NCBI GenBank assembly: GCA_028023455.1
Contig: JAQFVV010012993.1
Location: 1 to 64,000 of the forward strand
Source: Epiperipatus broadwayi
Lineage: Eukaryota > Onychophora > Udeonychophora > Euonychophora > Peripatidae
Length of the DNA: 64,000 nt
Direction: 5' to 3'
Within the stretch, counting starts at the first letter, position 1. The number at the start of each line of letters is the position of its first letter. The position numbers and the translations under genes are program-made. Of this stretch, positions 39,101-53,000 are shown in pieces. The notes under the pieces were generated by a model that had not been told where the DNA came from, ran no database searches, and was given only the letters and a program-made list of their open reading frames with translations.

Positions 39101-39115
39101 CTTATTCTGTAAGAA
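39101..39115 (+). repeat. Target site duplication, right copy
   Basis: CTTATTCTGTAAGAA, same as 37621-37635; gypsy LTR sequence continues after it. Confidence 0.9.
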
Positions 39116-40597
39116 AAAAAATGTTAATTGCTTTTGCAAAAATCTGATCAAAAGCAAAATGTTTGATAATGCTATAATTAAACTGTTATCTTTTTAAAAA
39201 TTTCTTTTGAATTGAATTTGTAAGCAAGGGGTCTGGGTTATTCAAGATGGAAGTCATTATATTAAACCCTAAAATGTAAAATTTAATCAGAAAAATTGTA
39301 AGAAATGTTATAATCTAAGTGATAAGATAAATTAAAATGATTGGCTGATTCATACTTCTCAGTGGAGTATCTGAATTGGTTCTTATGAGTGGGTTGATAG
39401 GTTTTAGTGCTGGGGGATTCATTTTCTTTCCCTGGCAGTCATTCTGGGCAAGTCATTCACTACTTTAGATCGAGAATTCTCCAATCATCCAGCTACTCAG
39501 AGATTAATTTATGGACAAGACTACTGCTGACATTTTTAAGAAATCCATTATACAGTTCTTTTAAGAACTAATGATTTCTTAAAGATTTAATGAACCAGTC
39601 AAGATAGCAAATGAACATTCAATAAAAATTATTATCATATACAAACAGAATAAAATATGAAGAAATCTATCAGGGAGTCCAGTAAAATGACCATGGGGTA
39701 GACAACCAGTCAGTGCATTGCCCTTTCTCTGTCCTAAGCTGCCAAGATGTGATCATGCCAGTTCCAGCCACCCACGATGATAACAAAAGCCACCTTGCCT
39801 ATGCCTATATGAGATGTAATCCTCACTGCACAGTCAGTTGACTTGAAGCCACTTAGAGCTGAGCCTGGTCTGAAGAAAATGAAGATGCATACATAAGTGC
39901 ATACATAAGTTTCTTTTATTTTGCAAATATTTCATTAATATTGAAATAATTAACTCTGATATTTCCAATTAAATATATTATTTTTTTATTATTATTAATC
40001 ATTTACAAAAAGAGAGAGTTGTCTCTCACATGTGTATACTGAATTTACCGTTTTTATGGGCATAAATGATAAAGGTTTACTTAAATCTTTTGGGTCAATT
40101 TTTCTATTTCAAATTCAGGTATTTTCAACAGAGGTTGCAATTAGATTCTTTTTGTTGATATTCATTTTCCCTCTTGTCATTACTTTTAAAATGTGTCATA
40201 CATGTGTTAGAACTATTGTAAAAGGCAAATAGATATCATACTTCATGTTGATTACTATATAGTATCTGAGCTAATGCAGCCTTATTCACATGTTAAAAAT
40301 AATTCATAGTGTGAATATATATACGCATAGTTTTTTTGTCACTATTATTATCATTTTTGTTATCAATTAAAAAAGGTTTTAAGGTACTGAGTAAAAGTAT
40401 ATGCTTGTCTAACCGAAAATCTCTTATCTGAAAAGATCTTTATATCAAATCACACAAAGTATAACATATTTCTACAGGGTAAAAAAGCTCAGATCACTTC
40501 CATTTCTTATAAACATTGTAAATAGCTTTAGGGATTTATTATTTTCCTTATTTAAAGTAATATTTTATCAATTTTCACACCTCGAATATATATATAT

Positions 40598-42493
40598 TGT
40601 AAATATCGATAAGTTGATATTTACATTTTTTAAATTGTCATTTGTTATAAAAAAAAAAAAATCTCTTTAAGTTGATGTTTACATATGAAATATTTAAATT
40701 TTTCTTTTATGTTTATTAAATATAATTATTATTTGAAGTTATTATTTTATTTATATATATTGATAGTACATCGTTATAAACATTTAATTATTGAAATAAA
40801 TAAGGACATATAAATTATTGATTATAAAAAAAATTATTTTATTTATAATGATTATTAAATGCAATAAATAATTATTTATGTATATTTTTAAAGATGTCAA
40901 ATTTTCAATTTAATATTTTATATATATATATACTTGATATTTTATTTTTATTTTAATGTTAATTGTTTTAAAAGAGAACATATATAACATGAGTTTTAAA
41001 ATAGTATCTGCTGGTGCATGGAACGATAGCAACAACAAAAAGAAGCCATTATTATTTTTATTATTGGAATAGACATAGAACAAACAACTGAAAAATAAAG
41101 ATTTTATTGTACTTTAGTTCTATAAAATTTATTATTCTTTAAAATACTGAAATAATATATATATCTTATGGTAAATACATAAATTATGGCAGGTTAATCA
41201 AGAATCGCAGCCAGGAGGCTGCATCATCGCTTTCATTTATTCCAAAGCAATTTTTAATGGAACAACTAAATAAAAAAATTCAATGTATAAATTTCGTCGC
41301 ATCTGGAGTTGAAACTTGATATAGCTATCTTCAATGTATAATCGTCAATTTAATCATAATCTGGAAGTAATTGGAATTGACATGCTGGATTTAACATTTT
41401 AATTTGTTTATTTATTTTTTTTTAAAAAGGAAGGAAATTTTAAAACGGATAAAATATGCATATATCTAAGGATTAACAATTTTCTTTAATATAATAATTT
41501 CTTCGCCTTTCGATAGAATGCATTCTAATAATAAAAGTAAACGGATAAAAGAACTCATGGAATAAATTAACTTTTGACAGGAAAATTATCTAAATGAACT
41601 TTAAAAGGTATTTAATAATTTTATATATGTATGAATAATATATAAATATATTTTGAGATTGATATATTTTTTTTTATTTACTTTTATTTTTCATTATAAA
41701 ATACAACGTTTTATAAGTAGTCAATTTAATCATCTTGTTTTATAATAATATTAGACATATAACAGATGTTAGGATAAATATTTAAATAATTTAAAATCTT
41801 AAAATGTAATTTATAAGTTGATATTGTATATGAACTATTATATTTATATTATAATTATTAGGCAGAAATATGTCTTTATATATTTAATCTATATATACTT
41901 ATTACAAGTATATACACATAGTTATTCTTTGTATTTATATTTAAAACATCAATATTATTTAAAGTTGAACTATAACATAAAATAAAGGATGTACTATTTG
42001 TTTTATAAATAATGCCTTTGTAATTATTTAAAAGAGCGATACTATATTATTCTTATTTTCTTTTAATACCAAAGTTATTATGAAATTAATTGAATTTATA
42101 AATAATAAAAGATAATTTCATATTTCATTTATTATTTGGTTTGTAGATCACTTACACCTATTATTATTCATTCAAATATTTAGAGATACATAAATTTACA
42201 TAATTAGATGTGTATATTTGAATTTAGTAGAAGTCCCTTTGTTTCTGATATATATATTTGATTAGTTATTCACATCATCTTTAAAAATAAATTATAAAGA
42301 TAGGTCTCATTGCTTTACATGATTTTAGATTTGTTTTATGTATAGCTAGCTGGAAGGGCATTTAAAAAATTTATTTAAATATAACTAGAATAATTTTGTT
42401 TTTCTTCATTCTTTAATTTTAATGGAATACCTAATAGACGTTCCATTATATTTAGCTTATCCAATTGTAAGCTACCATATAGTTTCCATTACA
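40598..42493 (+). repeat. Solo LTR-like element, 1.9 kb
   Basis: TGTAAATATCG...TTTCCATTACA between (TA)n tracts. No polypurine tract or primer site flanks it and no partner is in the window, so a solo LTR is the best reading. Interior AT-rich, no frame. A possible TATA box (ATATATAAC) lies near 40980. Confidence 0.6.
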
Positions 42494-42500
42494 ATATATA

Positions 42501-43126
42501 TGGTTTTGTGATAATTAATTATTTAGTTTTTTTTTAAAGCATCATTAGTATGAAACAGTGGTGAGTATTTGGGATTAAATAAATATTTAATCATAATATT
42601 AAACTTGTTCATTGTCGTATTATTATTTTCTTGATACAATGTATTCTTTTCTTATCAACCATGGACTTGCAATAACCATTTAACTTACCCACTGAAGACC
42701 TTAGATGTAGAGCACTGAGCTAGCCATATGGGATATCATGCTACTGGGGTGTTAAATCTTATTCTTATGCTCCGTTGAACATATGGTATTGTATATCCTT
42801 CTAGGAGGAAAAAAAATTTCATTTTTGATTCCTTTCTAGAAGTGGCACGCAAAACTTTATTTTGTAAATAGATATTTCAAAGGTGTGTACTTACCATTGT
42901 TCTAAATATTTGGGTATGCAAGTAAGATATCAATTAAAAAGTGTTTTTAACAGGAAGAGTCCTGTCAATTCATTTTTTCTATCCGTTTAGCTGGAAGTAC
43001 CAATACATATTAGTACAGACAATTGACTAAATTGGTATCCATTCTTTTCCTGTTAAATCTTGTTCACTTCAAGCTCAGTGCAAGATTAGGATTAGGAAAT
43101 CTGCAGGGAAGTTTTGGTCCGGTACA
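42501..43126 (+). repeat. Solo LTR, same family as 27050-27735
   Basis: TGGTTTTGTGATAATT...CCGGTACA, matching the 27-kb copy throughout. Flanked by short (TA)n on both sides, with no primer site after it. Confidence 0.8.
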
Positions 43127-43144
43127 TTATATATATATATATAT

Positions 43145-46100
43145 TGTATGTATATGACTCATTTCAAACACATAGATATATTATTTATCTAAAAAAATTT
43201 CTTATATATATATACATTTATGTGTGTATTTATTATTATATATAATTTATAAATGCTTAATAAATAAGCAGTTGTAAAGAGAGAAGGTAATAATATTTAA
43301 TATTGATTTATTATATTTTGTTAAATAATGTGTTGAAATTATTTAACTATATTTTTGTTAAATAAGGCAGATCAGAAAAAAAGTGTAAAATAAGGCGATC
43401 AGATTAGTATATTAGGAGATAAAAAGAAACGTGCACATGCAAAAGAGTGTGAAAGAATAAGAATGTCTGTATAAACACCAAAACACTTTTACACCTATTT
43501 CTAATGACTATAGATTGCCAGCTTTATTGTTTGTGTTATCTGTGTCTAAGATTATTTTTATAAAGGGGGTGCTTTGATGTAATAAACCGTGATTATTAAT
43601 TTTCTTGTAAAATTGTGACAGACTATCAAACTTGTGAAGCTTTTGATCTTTGTTTGTCTCAAGATAACAGGATTTGCAACTGGCCTTTTTTTTGGTCAGA
43701 AATTTGAAATAAAAACCGAGTGAAATAATATTGACGAGTCAGTTCATTTTTTGTTTGGAGGAGAGTGATCTAACAATATGTAGTTTTAAAAGAAAGTCAA
43801 TCATTAATATTACTAAGATCAGTCAGTTTTTCCTTATTATTAAACAGATATGTAGCGATCAGTCAGTTTTTTTTTTCAATATTTAGTGGGCAGGAAGTTT
43901 TTTCAATGTTATTGAAGGAGAGTCATTTTTTCCTGATTATTAAACAGAGATGTAGCGATCTATCAGTTTTTTCAATATTTAGTGGGCAATCAATTTTTTC
44001 AATGTTATTGAAGGAGAGATGTGGCAGTCAGTTTTTTTTAATGATGGCAAAAAGAGAATGAGCAAATTGATTTTTTTCCACACTTTTTGAAAATTGAGGA
44101 AGAGAAAAATGACTCTTGTTTTAAAGTCAGTATAGACGAAGATGTGCATCTATATAAGTAATTCCCAGCAATATTAAGTAGGGAAAAAATGGAATAAGAT
44201 TGAATTTCTTGGAAGAAGTTATTAACAATTATATAAAAATGATATTCATAAATTTTGCTGTGAATAATACAATGAATTCGCATTGCTAAAGCCACTTCTG
44301 CTTCCTGGAATCCTACAGATTGGGTTAAAATCACTAATCTACTGTGGACTCATATACTGGTCCATAGTAACCAAAAGAATGGACAAATTTAAAACTGGCC
44401 ACAAACATCATCTAATAATCATCTTTGACAAGAGCCAAGAAGAAAGGAAAGATGAATAAAAGCCATATATAGCCAGGTTTGAAGCTATGAATCAAATTTT
44501 TGTTAAAGTTTTCCTCAGTCATCTAAAGTGTCTACAACGATTATTTTTTTAAATGGGAGAGACAAGCAAATCCACCAGTTCATACTTATCTAAAAGTATT
44601 TGAAATAACTCTTTTTGAAATGGTAGAAGCAAGCCAGTCAACGAATTTAGCATTATCAAAAGTATCAACAATAAATAATTTTAAAATTGAAGAAATAAGC
44701 AAGTCAATTAATTCATTGTTTATCTTAAAAGTATCTGCAAGAACTTTTCTTTTTTTAAATGGAGCAAAGACAAGCAGTCTGAAAATTCAAACTTGGGACA
44801 TTTATAAGAAGTGAAAGTAATCGGGTAACTATGAACTTTCTTTACCAGATCTTTTATTATTGCTTATTAAAAGTAAACCTTAATTTATTGGTCAAAGCAT
44901 TATTTTTTTTCTTTTGATACAGAAACATTAAAGGCTTGTTTATCGATAGTTATTCTCAATATTACATAACATAACATAAACATAGTTTAAATCTTTAAAC
45001 TTAAATTTTCATTATTTTTTTATTATTTTTTTATATTATATACTGTAATATTGAAATTTTTTTTTTTAATTGTTCTTCAGTTGTTATGATAATGAGCAAC
45101 CTATAAACATATGCATTTATAATGTTTGTTTTTTTTATCTTGTTGCATATTAAAATTGATATAATGTCTTTTATTTTCTTTTGCTAAAAGGTTGCAAAAA
45201 TATTTTTATATATGTAATTTATGTATTAATCTCTAATATAGGGGTATACATTTTAAACATATATGTTAACATTACCGAATGTGTGCATGTGTAACTGCTT
45301 ATACAAACATGTCAAAAGAATAGGTTATACATAATTAGTTTAAATATGAGAAATTATAAAGCAAGGCTTACATATAAATGGAAGTGAAAGAAAACACAGG
45401 TTACATATGAAATTTATTTTTATGATATAATAAGTTAGGAAAGTGTTAAGTAAGCATTCCAAAAAATATCTTTTTTTTAATGTCATTTTAAGCCAGCTTA
45501 TTTTTAAAATTATCCCAAATGACAAACTTGTATATAAAATTTTGTATTAGTTCTATATTGAATTAATGTAATAATAAACCATTTATCTAGTTAGTAAATT
45601 TGATTTTAAAGAAAGAAATAGTAATAGTATTAATAAAAATATAATTATATATCTTAATTAGTTTCGATTGTTATTAAAAATATTGTTGTGTTTTTTTTTG
45701 TCTTAATTCTATCATTTTAAGTCATCATCATCACTCGCAGATATTAAAAATCATCATTCGTAAATATTGAGCATTCACTTGCAAATATTAAGCGCTCACA
45801 AAATGTTAAGTAAACTAGAATGTTGATTTACCTTTAAGTATTTAAGGATTACACTTGATAATAACCAAATTTTAATAATGATAGTTCAACAATAGAAATC
45901 TAAAATTATGTTGTGTCCATGAGTTTTGATCATCCTCATCAAAGATGGATATATTATTGATTAAAACACTGTTTCAAATAATACTATACATGAGTTATGA
46001 TCGCCATCATCATTAATAAATTATAATCATTAAATCTAATGTTTAACATAATTAATATATTTAGTAAATAAGGATTTGTAGAAAGTTGAATATCATGCAT

Positions 46101-47342
46101 AGAGATTCGTGATGATCAGTCATCATCACTAGTATTATTAAATCCTAGTTTTAACTATAAAAGTATTTCAGTAAATAAACATAAACTTATATAAATGCTA
46201 GTGAATGTAATAATTAAATCCCATTTTGAAATGGGATGATTTTAAAAAGTGCTTATGAGTTTATAAAGATAAATTTATTGTTGTGAATTTATTAATAAGC
46301 TATGGCTGGTATCATCATCACTATTATTATCATTATTATTATGATATCATCATTATCATCATTATTATCATCATCATTACTTTTATATTGTGATAAATAC
46401 TCTAGTTAAATGGCCATCAATATCAATAATGGTCTTCAAGATGCTTGTTTAGAAGCCATTAATAGAATTATACTTGTCTGTTCATCAATATACATAAAAT
46501 GAGCTAGCAATATCTATAAGAGTTTTGATCTATATAAATTTGGTGATATAGGGGTTCTTATGATTTTATTGACATGAGTAAAATATAAGTGTCTTTTTTT
46601 TTCATTAGTCATCCAAGTCATGTGTGATAAAAATGTACCGGAATGAGTTTGAACTCAGTACACTCTAAACAGATATTTATCTAGATTTAAAACAATCTAG
46701 TGGCACTCGTAGGAAAACACATGGACTTAGCTAAACTGAATAGAAGTGATCCCATCCCTTTTCCAACTTATTAACTTTATATAATATGTTTTATAAGTTG
46801 TCATGAATAGCACCAGTGTGTGCATATGACCATGAATGGTCTTATATAGTTGGAAAGAAGAATAGGAAGGATTCTTTGTTAAAAGAACCTAGTATTGGAG
46901 ATAAGCATAATGCACTCCAGGAATCTTACAGTGGGTAATTTTATTCAGATGCTATATTTAATATTATTTTATTTGATGACAATGGTCAGTATGTTTTATT
47001 GTTTAAATGACTTCCCCAATATCTAAATATTTAAAATCTTTAATGATGACAGTTTTTAACTTTCATTTGGTTATTTTATATGAAAAAATGAGATAATTTA
47101 TTTATTTCATTATTAGTGTGACAATCAATGTTTAGGATAGTTGCAAATGGGCTATAATGTTATATTTAGTTATTGAATAATAGAAACTATCATTTTATCA
47201 CTCATCTATATATTAAACAGTTACAAAATAGCAGCCTTTATCATCATTATAGTAATTTTACTTACTATGACAAATGGCAGATTATGAGAATATTTTGATA
47301 ATTAATAATTTCATCTATATATATATATATATTTCTGTTACA
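43145..47342 (+). repeat. 5' LTR, 4.2 kb
   Basis: TGTATGTATATGA...TTTCTGTTACA. A TATA box (TATATAAG, 44151-44158) lies about 1 kb in, so U3 is about 1 kb and R-U5 about 3.2 kb. ATC/ATT-rich stretch at 46305-46380. No convincing frame; short frames repeat in both LTRs. Confidence 0.88.
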
Positions 47343-47344
47343 AA

Positions 47345-47362
47345 TGGCACCCAACGTGGGGC
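47345..47362 (+). promoter_or_regulatory. Primer binding site for tRNA-Lys
   Basis: TGGCACCCAACGTGGGGC, two bases after the LTR. It differs at one base from the complement of the animal tRNA-Lys 3' end used by gypsy elements (TGGCGCCCAACGTGGGGC). Confidence 0.88.
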
Positions 47363-48880
47363 TTGAAATAATCCAAGTAAGGGTTTGAAATACACCACAT
47401 ACCTGAGAGATGTGTAGTATATAATAATGACAGATGTATATTTTTTTAAAAAAAATGATTTTTTTTGTGTGTGTAATTTTTTATTTTATTTTCAGATACA
47501 AATATTTTGGCCTGATGTTTAGATGATGATGATTACTGTTATTGCATTTTTGATGATGATAAATAAATACAGCCATTAAACAGCTTAGTTTCAATTTTAA
47601 AATATAAAGATATCACAACTTATAATAAGTGTTAAAGTTAATAGCACTGTTTTTTAAATATTTTGCTTATCAGTGAAATATAGCATTGCTGCTAGATAAG
47701 CATAGAAATATTAATAGCCTTGAATTGTAGAATAATAATTTTGTTCATATTTGAAAAGTTTGTGTTATAGAAAATCTATGATTTTGGAGGTTGGATTGGA
47801 TATTTGATTGTTGGAGTTTGGTTGGTTGTATTACAGTTTTGATGATGGATGGAGAATTTTTGTCATTGCCTTGAGGATGTGATGTATTCATGCCACTGGT
47901 GATTGATTTATCTCATTCACTGCTCCAACCCAGATTATAATATCAGTTATTATTTATCATGAAGCAGTTAACAGTAGGCCTGCCATGATTTCGCCTCTAA
48001 GACTCCAGAGAGAGCAAGGCATAGTTTTTCTGATACATAATATTTTGCCTCTAAGACTCCAGAGAGAGCAAGGCAGTATTGTTTTTACTGATATATAATA
48101 GTTGCCTCTAAGACTTTAAAGATAAGCAAGGCAGTATTTTATGAATTAAAGCCCCTAAGACTTGGAAGTAAACAGGGCAATGCAACAGTGTTTGCAATAA
48201 ACCATTATGGGTTGTAGTAGCTTAGAGTGACTGAATTGGGGTGATCATCTGAGTATTCATGGAGCATTGTATGTTTTAAGTGCAGTGATTGAATTTATTT
48301 TATCTATCTCATGATTGTGAATTGCTAATCATTCTTTTGGCTGTCAATATCTGTCAGATCTCTAGAAGGATAGATGAGTATATAAATTTTAATAATAATA
48401 TATATAAAATAAGCTTGAGATGTGAACTCTATTATAAATATAGGCACATATGTTATATAAATATTTTTTTTTGCTTAGTGTATTAAAATAGGGTATAAAG
48501 AGAGGTAAATTTTATAAAAGCATGAGGAAACTAGATAAATGATGGCATAAAAAGGGCACACTTATACAGAGATAGCTTATTCTTAAATAAATGTTTTAAA
48601 TAAGGGCTATGGCCTCATATTTTATCAATCAGATATAAGTAGGAAAAATGAGTTATGATGGAGGTTAAGTTAATTAAAGGCACTTAAGATATAGATAGAT
48701 TGATGGGGAGAATTATGGCTGAGAAAGAGTGGTTGGAAATTTTAAAAGTATATGGGTGGATAGATAAAGGTGTTTAACTGTGGATGTATAGGAAATCAGG
48801 GAGCAGAACATAATAAATCAAAAGCATAAAAGAATCAGTCATATAAATATTTTGTAAATTTATAAATAAGTATAAAAATA
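47363..48880 (+). other. Long untranslated leader of the large LTR element
   Basis: About 1.5 kb without an open frame. Its only structure is the stem-loop array at 47993-48178. Confidence 0.6.
47993..48178 (+). ncRNA. Four tandem stem-loops in the leader, candidate packaging signal
   Basis: Units at 47993-48020, 48047-48074, 48104-48132 and 48151-48178 each start GCCT (or GCCC), share CTAAGACT, and end AGGC (or GGGC). The outer 4-bp stem is GCCT/AGGC in units 1-3 and GCCC/GGGC in unit 4, a change on both sides that keeps pairing. Units 2 and 3 gain a fifth pair (T-A). The position, about 0.6-0.8 kb after the primer site and before the gag-like frames, suits an RNA packaging or dimerisation signal; this is inference. 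Confidence 0.6.
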
Positions 48881-48918
48881 TTAAGATGGAACAAGAGAAA
48901 TAAGTAATTATTGAAGGA

Positions 48919-49538
48919 GTGGAGGAGGTAGAGAAGCAAGGCCCTCTAGAGTGGTTGCAAATTATTATGGCACAATTCAAAGAAATGAATCAGAAATTTG
49001 ATAATAAATTTGATCAACAATCACAAGAGATGAAAGAAATGAAACAAGAGATAAATCATAAATTTGATCAACAATCTCAAAGATTGGATACTAAAAAAGT
49101 AAACAAACTCAAAAAATAGAAAACCTAGGAAGAAATATAAGTAATGCATGGACAGCAAGTCAAGAGGAATGGGATTAAAAGATCTGTATCATAGAAGTCA
49201 AGAGTTGTGTGACTGTAATCAAGCCATATGGAAATGATGAGATAGCTGCTGTTCAAGAACAGAGTAATCCCAAACAGGTTATATACAGTGAGACCCATAC
49301 CTTAGAATTAAAGGTAGCCACTGTACAGGAACAAATTAACCTTAGGAAAGATGTAGTCAGTAAAGCTAATTTCTTGGAATTAAAGATAGCTGCTGATGTA
49401 TATGCCTCAATAAGTCTAGCAGACATGTTTGAGACAAAGGGAGATACTGAAAGGATAGATAAAAGTTATCATAAAAAGGAGGAGAGCTATGGCTACAAAG
49501 TCTCCAATATGAGAGTTGGAAGAAACCAGTTAGGATGA
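48919..49538 (+). pseudogene. Gag-like remnants of the large LTR element
   Basis: First piece (48919-49119): coiled-coil sequence with two repeats of FDQQSQ and heptads (MAQFKEMNQKFDNKF, MKEMKQEINHKF). There is no good ATG; an upstream ATG at 48887 meets a stop after five codons. Second piece (49209-49538): VQEQ and LELK repeats, then KKEESYGYKVSNMRVGRNQLG before a TGA. No capsid, protease or RT motif. Similar in style to the 23410-24018 protein, but sequence identity is not evident. Probably a degenerate gag or carrier protein. Confidence 0.45.
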
Positions 49539-49800
49539 CGATATCCCACAAAACCTGGCAAACCAAACATAGGAATGCCAGGGAATATATATATGGTAAA
49601 AGATGATGTGTACTCCCCAATGTGAGTGATAGACCTGTTGGATGTCATGGGAGTTACAGAAAGTAAAGCTAATGGTTATTCTAGGAGGGAGGAGAGATAT
49701 AGTTATAAAATCTCCACCATAAGGATTGTGAATAATCATTTAGGCTGACACTATCCAACAAAACCTAGCAAACCAAATATAAGTAGGCCTGGGAATAACT
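49475..49800 (+). repeat. Two direct repeats of about 115 bp in the gag-like region
   Basis: Units at about 49477-49590 and 49681-49797, both GGAGAG...GGAT or GGCT then GACGATATCC or GACACTATCC and CAAAACCT...GCAAACCAAA...CCTGGGAATA or CCAGGGAATA. Both would encode a YPTKP-x-KPNI block after an in-frame TGA. Confidence 0.65.
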
Positions 49801-50049
49801 CCAATGATATAAGTGAAAATTGTAGACCAATGACCAAGGAAAATAAAAATCCAATAGCAAGTTGTTCTGAAATCAATAAGACATGATGCAGGTAGAACAC
49901 TTGTTTAATAGTTCATAAGGATAGTCATCAATAATAGACTGTAGTCAAATTTGTATTGAAAAAAAAACAAATATATATATATATATTAAGAAGTTGGTTA
50001 GTAGTTTAAGGAAGATAGTGTCTTGAGAGACTATCAATTTTTTTTGTTT

Positions 50050-50063
50050 GGGAGTGAGGCAAA
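50050..50063 (+). promoter_or_regulatory. Polypurine tract of the large LTR element
   Basis: GGGAGTGAGGCAAA just before the 3' LTR start; preceded by a T run (about 50039-50045). One C interrupts it. Confidence 0.6.
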
Positions 50064-53000
50064 TGTATGTATATGATTCATTTCAAACACATAGATATAT
50101 TATTTATCTAAAAAAAATTTATTTATATATATATAGATTTATGTGTGTATTTATTATTATATATAATTTATAAATACTTAATAAATAAGGAGTTGTAAAG
50201 AGAGAAGGTAATAATATTTAATATTGATTTATTATATTTTGTTAAATAATGTGTTGAAATTATTTAACTATATTTTTGTTAAATAAGGCAGATCAGAAAG
50301 AAAGTGTAAAATAAGGCAATCAGATTAGTAGATTAGGAGATAAAAAGAAATGTGCATGAGCAAAAGAGTGTGAAAGAATAAGAATGTCTGTATAAACACC
50401 AAAACACTTTTACACCTATTTCTAATGACTATAGATTGCCAGCTTTATTGTTTGTGTTATCTGTGTCTAAGATTATTTTTATAAAGGGGGTGCTTTGATG
50501 TAATAAAATGTGATTATTAATTTTCTTGTAAAATTGTGACAGACCATCAAACTTGTGAAGCTTTTGATCTTTGTTTGTCTCAAGATAACAGGATTTGCAG
50601 CTGGCCTTTTTTTTTGGTCAGAAATTTGAAATAAAAACCGAGTGAAATAATATTGAAGAGTCAGTTCAATTTTTGTTTGGAGGAGAGTGATCTAACAATA
50701 TGTAGTTATAAAAGAAAGTCAATCATTAATATTACTAAGATCAGTCAGTTTTTCCTTAGTATTAAACAGAGATGTAGTGATCAGTCAGGTTTTTTTTTTC
50801 AATATTTAGTGGGCAGTCAGTTTTTTCAATGTTATTGAAGGAGAGTCAGTTTTTCCTGATTATTAAACAGAGATGTACAATCAGTCAGTTTTTTCAATAT
50901 TTAGTGGGCAGTCAATTTTTTCAATGTTATTGAAGGAGAGATGTGGCAGTCAGTTTTTTTTAATGTTGGGAAAAAGAGAATGAGCGAATTGATTTTTTTT
51001 CACTCTTTTTGAAAATTGAGGAAGAGAAAAATGACTCTTGTTTTAAAGTCAGTTTAGATGAAGATGTGCATCTATATAAGTAATTCCCAGCAATATTAAG
51101 TAGGAAAAAGATGGAATAAGATTGAATTTCTTGGAAGAAGTTATTAACAATTATATAAAAATGATATTCATATATTTTGCTGTGAATAATACAATGAATT
51201 TGCATTGCTAAAGCCACTTATTTTGCTTCCTGGAATCCTACAGAATGGGTTACAATCACTAATCTGCTGTGGACTCATATACTGGTCCATAGTAACTAAA
51301 AGAATGGACAAATTTAAAACCGCCTACAAACATCATCTAAGAATCATCTTTGACAAGAGCCAAGAAGAAAGGAAAGATGAATAAAAGCCATATATAGCCA
51401 GGTTTGAAACTATTAATCAAATTTTTGTTAAAGTTTTCCTTAGTCATCTAAAGTGTCTACAACAATTTTTTTTTAAAATGGGAGAGACAAGCAAATCCAC
51501 CAGTTCATACTTATCTAAAAGTATTTGAAATAACTCTTTTTGAAATGGTAGAAGCAAGCCAGTCAACGAATTCAGCATTATCAAAAGTATCAACAATAAA
51601 TAATTTTAAAATTGAAGAAATAAGCAAGTCAATTAATTCATGTTTATCTTAAAAGTATCTGCAAGACCTTTTCTTTTTTTAAATGGAGCAAAGACAAGCA
51701 GTCTGAAAATTCAAACTTGGGACATTTATAAGAAGTGAAAGTAATCGGGTAACTATGAACTTTCTTTAACAGATCTTTTATTATTGCTTATTAAAAGTAA
51801 ACCTTAATTTATTGGTCAAAGCATTATTTTTTTTCTTTTGATACAGAAACATTAAAGGCTTGTTTATCGATAGTTATTCTCAATATCACATAACATAACA
51901 CAAACATAGTTTAAATCTTTAAATTTAAATTTTCATTATTTTTTTATTATTTTTTATATTACATATTGTAATATTGAAATGTTTTTTTTTATTGTTCTTC
52001 ATTTGTTATGATAATGAGCAACCTATAAATATATGCATTTATAATGTTTTGTTTTTTTTATCTTGTTGCATATTAAAATTGATATAATGTATTTTATTTT
52101 CTTTTGCTAAAAGGTTGCAAGAATATTTTTTATATATGTAATTTATGTATTAATCTCTAATATAGGGGTATACATTTTAAACATATATGTTAACATTACT
52201 GAATGTGTGCATGTGTAACTGCTTATACAAACACGTCAAAAGAATAGGTTATACATAATTAGTTTAAATATGAGAAATTATAAAGCAAGGCTTACATATG
52301 AAAGGAAGTGAAATAAAACACAGGTTACATATGAAATTTTTTTTATGATATAATAAGTTAGGAAAGTCTTAAATACGCATTCCATGAAATATATATATAT
52401 ATTTTAATGTCATTTTAAGCCAGCTTATGTTAAAATTATCCAAAATGATGAACTTGTTTATAAAATTTTGTATTAGTTCTATATTGAATTAATGTAATAA
52501 TAAGCCATTTATCTAATTAGTAAATTTGATTTTAAAGAAAGAAAGAGTAATAGTATTAATAAAAATATAATTATATATCTTAATTAGTTTCAAGTTGTTA
52601 TTAAAAATATTGTTGTGTTTTTTTTGTCTTAATTCTATCATTTTAATTCATCATCATCACTCGCAGATATTAAGAATCATCATTCGTAAATATTGAGCAA
52701 TCACTTGTAAATATTAAGTGCTTGCAAAATGTTAAGTAAACTAGAATGTTGATTTACCTTTAAGTATTTAGGGATTACACTTGATAATAACCAAATTTTA
52801 ATAATGATAGTTCAACAATAGAAATCTAAAATTATGTTGTGTCCATGAGTTTTGATCATCCTCATCAAAGATGGATATATTATTGATTAAAACACTGTTT
52901 CAAATAATACTGTACATGAGTTATGATCACCATCATCATTAATAAATTTAATCATTAAATCTAATGTTTAACATAATTAATATATTTAGTAAATAAGGAT

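Larger units (their letters stand above)
37267..40588 (+). repeat. Ty3/gypsy 3' LTR, interrupted by the hammerhead element
   Basis: Matches the LTR at 19510-21530 from GGCATTATCAAATGG to the end near ACCTCGAATA. It carries a 1,465-bp insertion at 37636-39100 with target duplication. Without it the length is about 1.85 kb. (TA)n follows at the right end. Confidence 0.8.

Noticed and set aside
44038-44334. Pair of similar minus-strand frames at 44038-44334 and 50960-51217
   Set aside because: Again equivalent positions in two LTRs, and the frames differ by indels. There is no independent evidence of coding.
46640-46690. tRNA gene or SINE suggested by GAGTTTGAACTC (also 53560 in the partner LTR)
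   Set aside because: The box B-like word is a palindrome without a box A at the right distance on either strand, and it is simply part of the 4.2-kb LTR.
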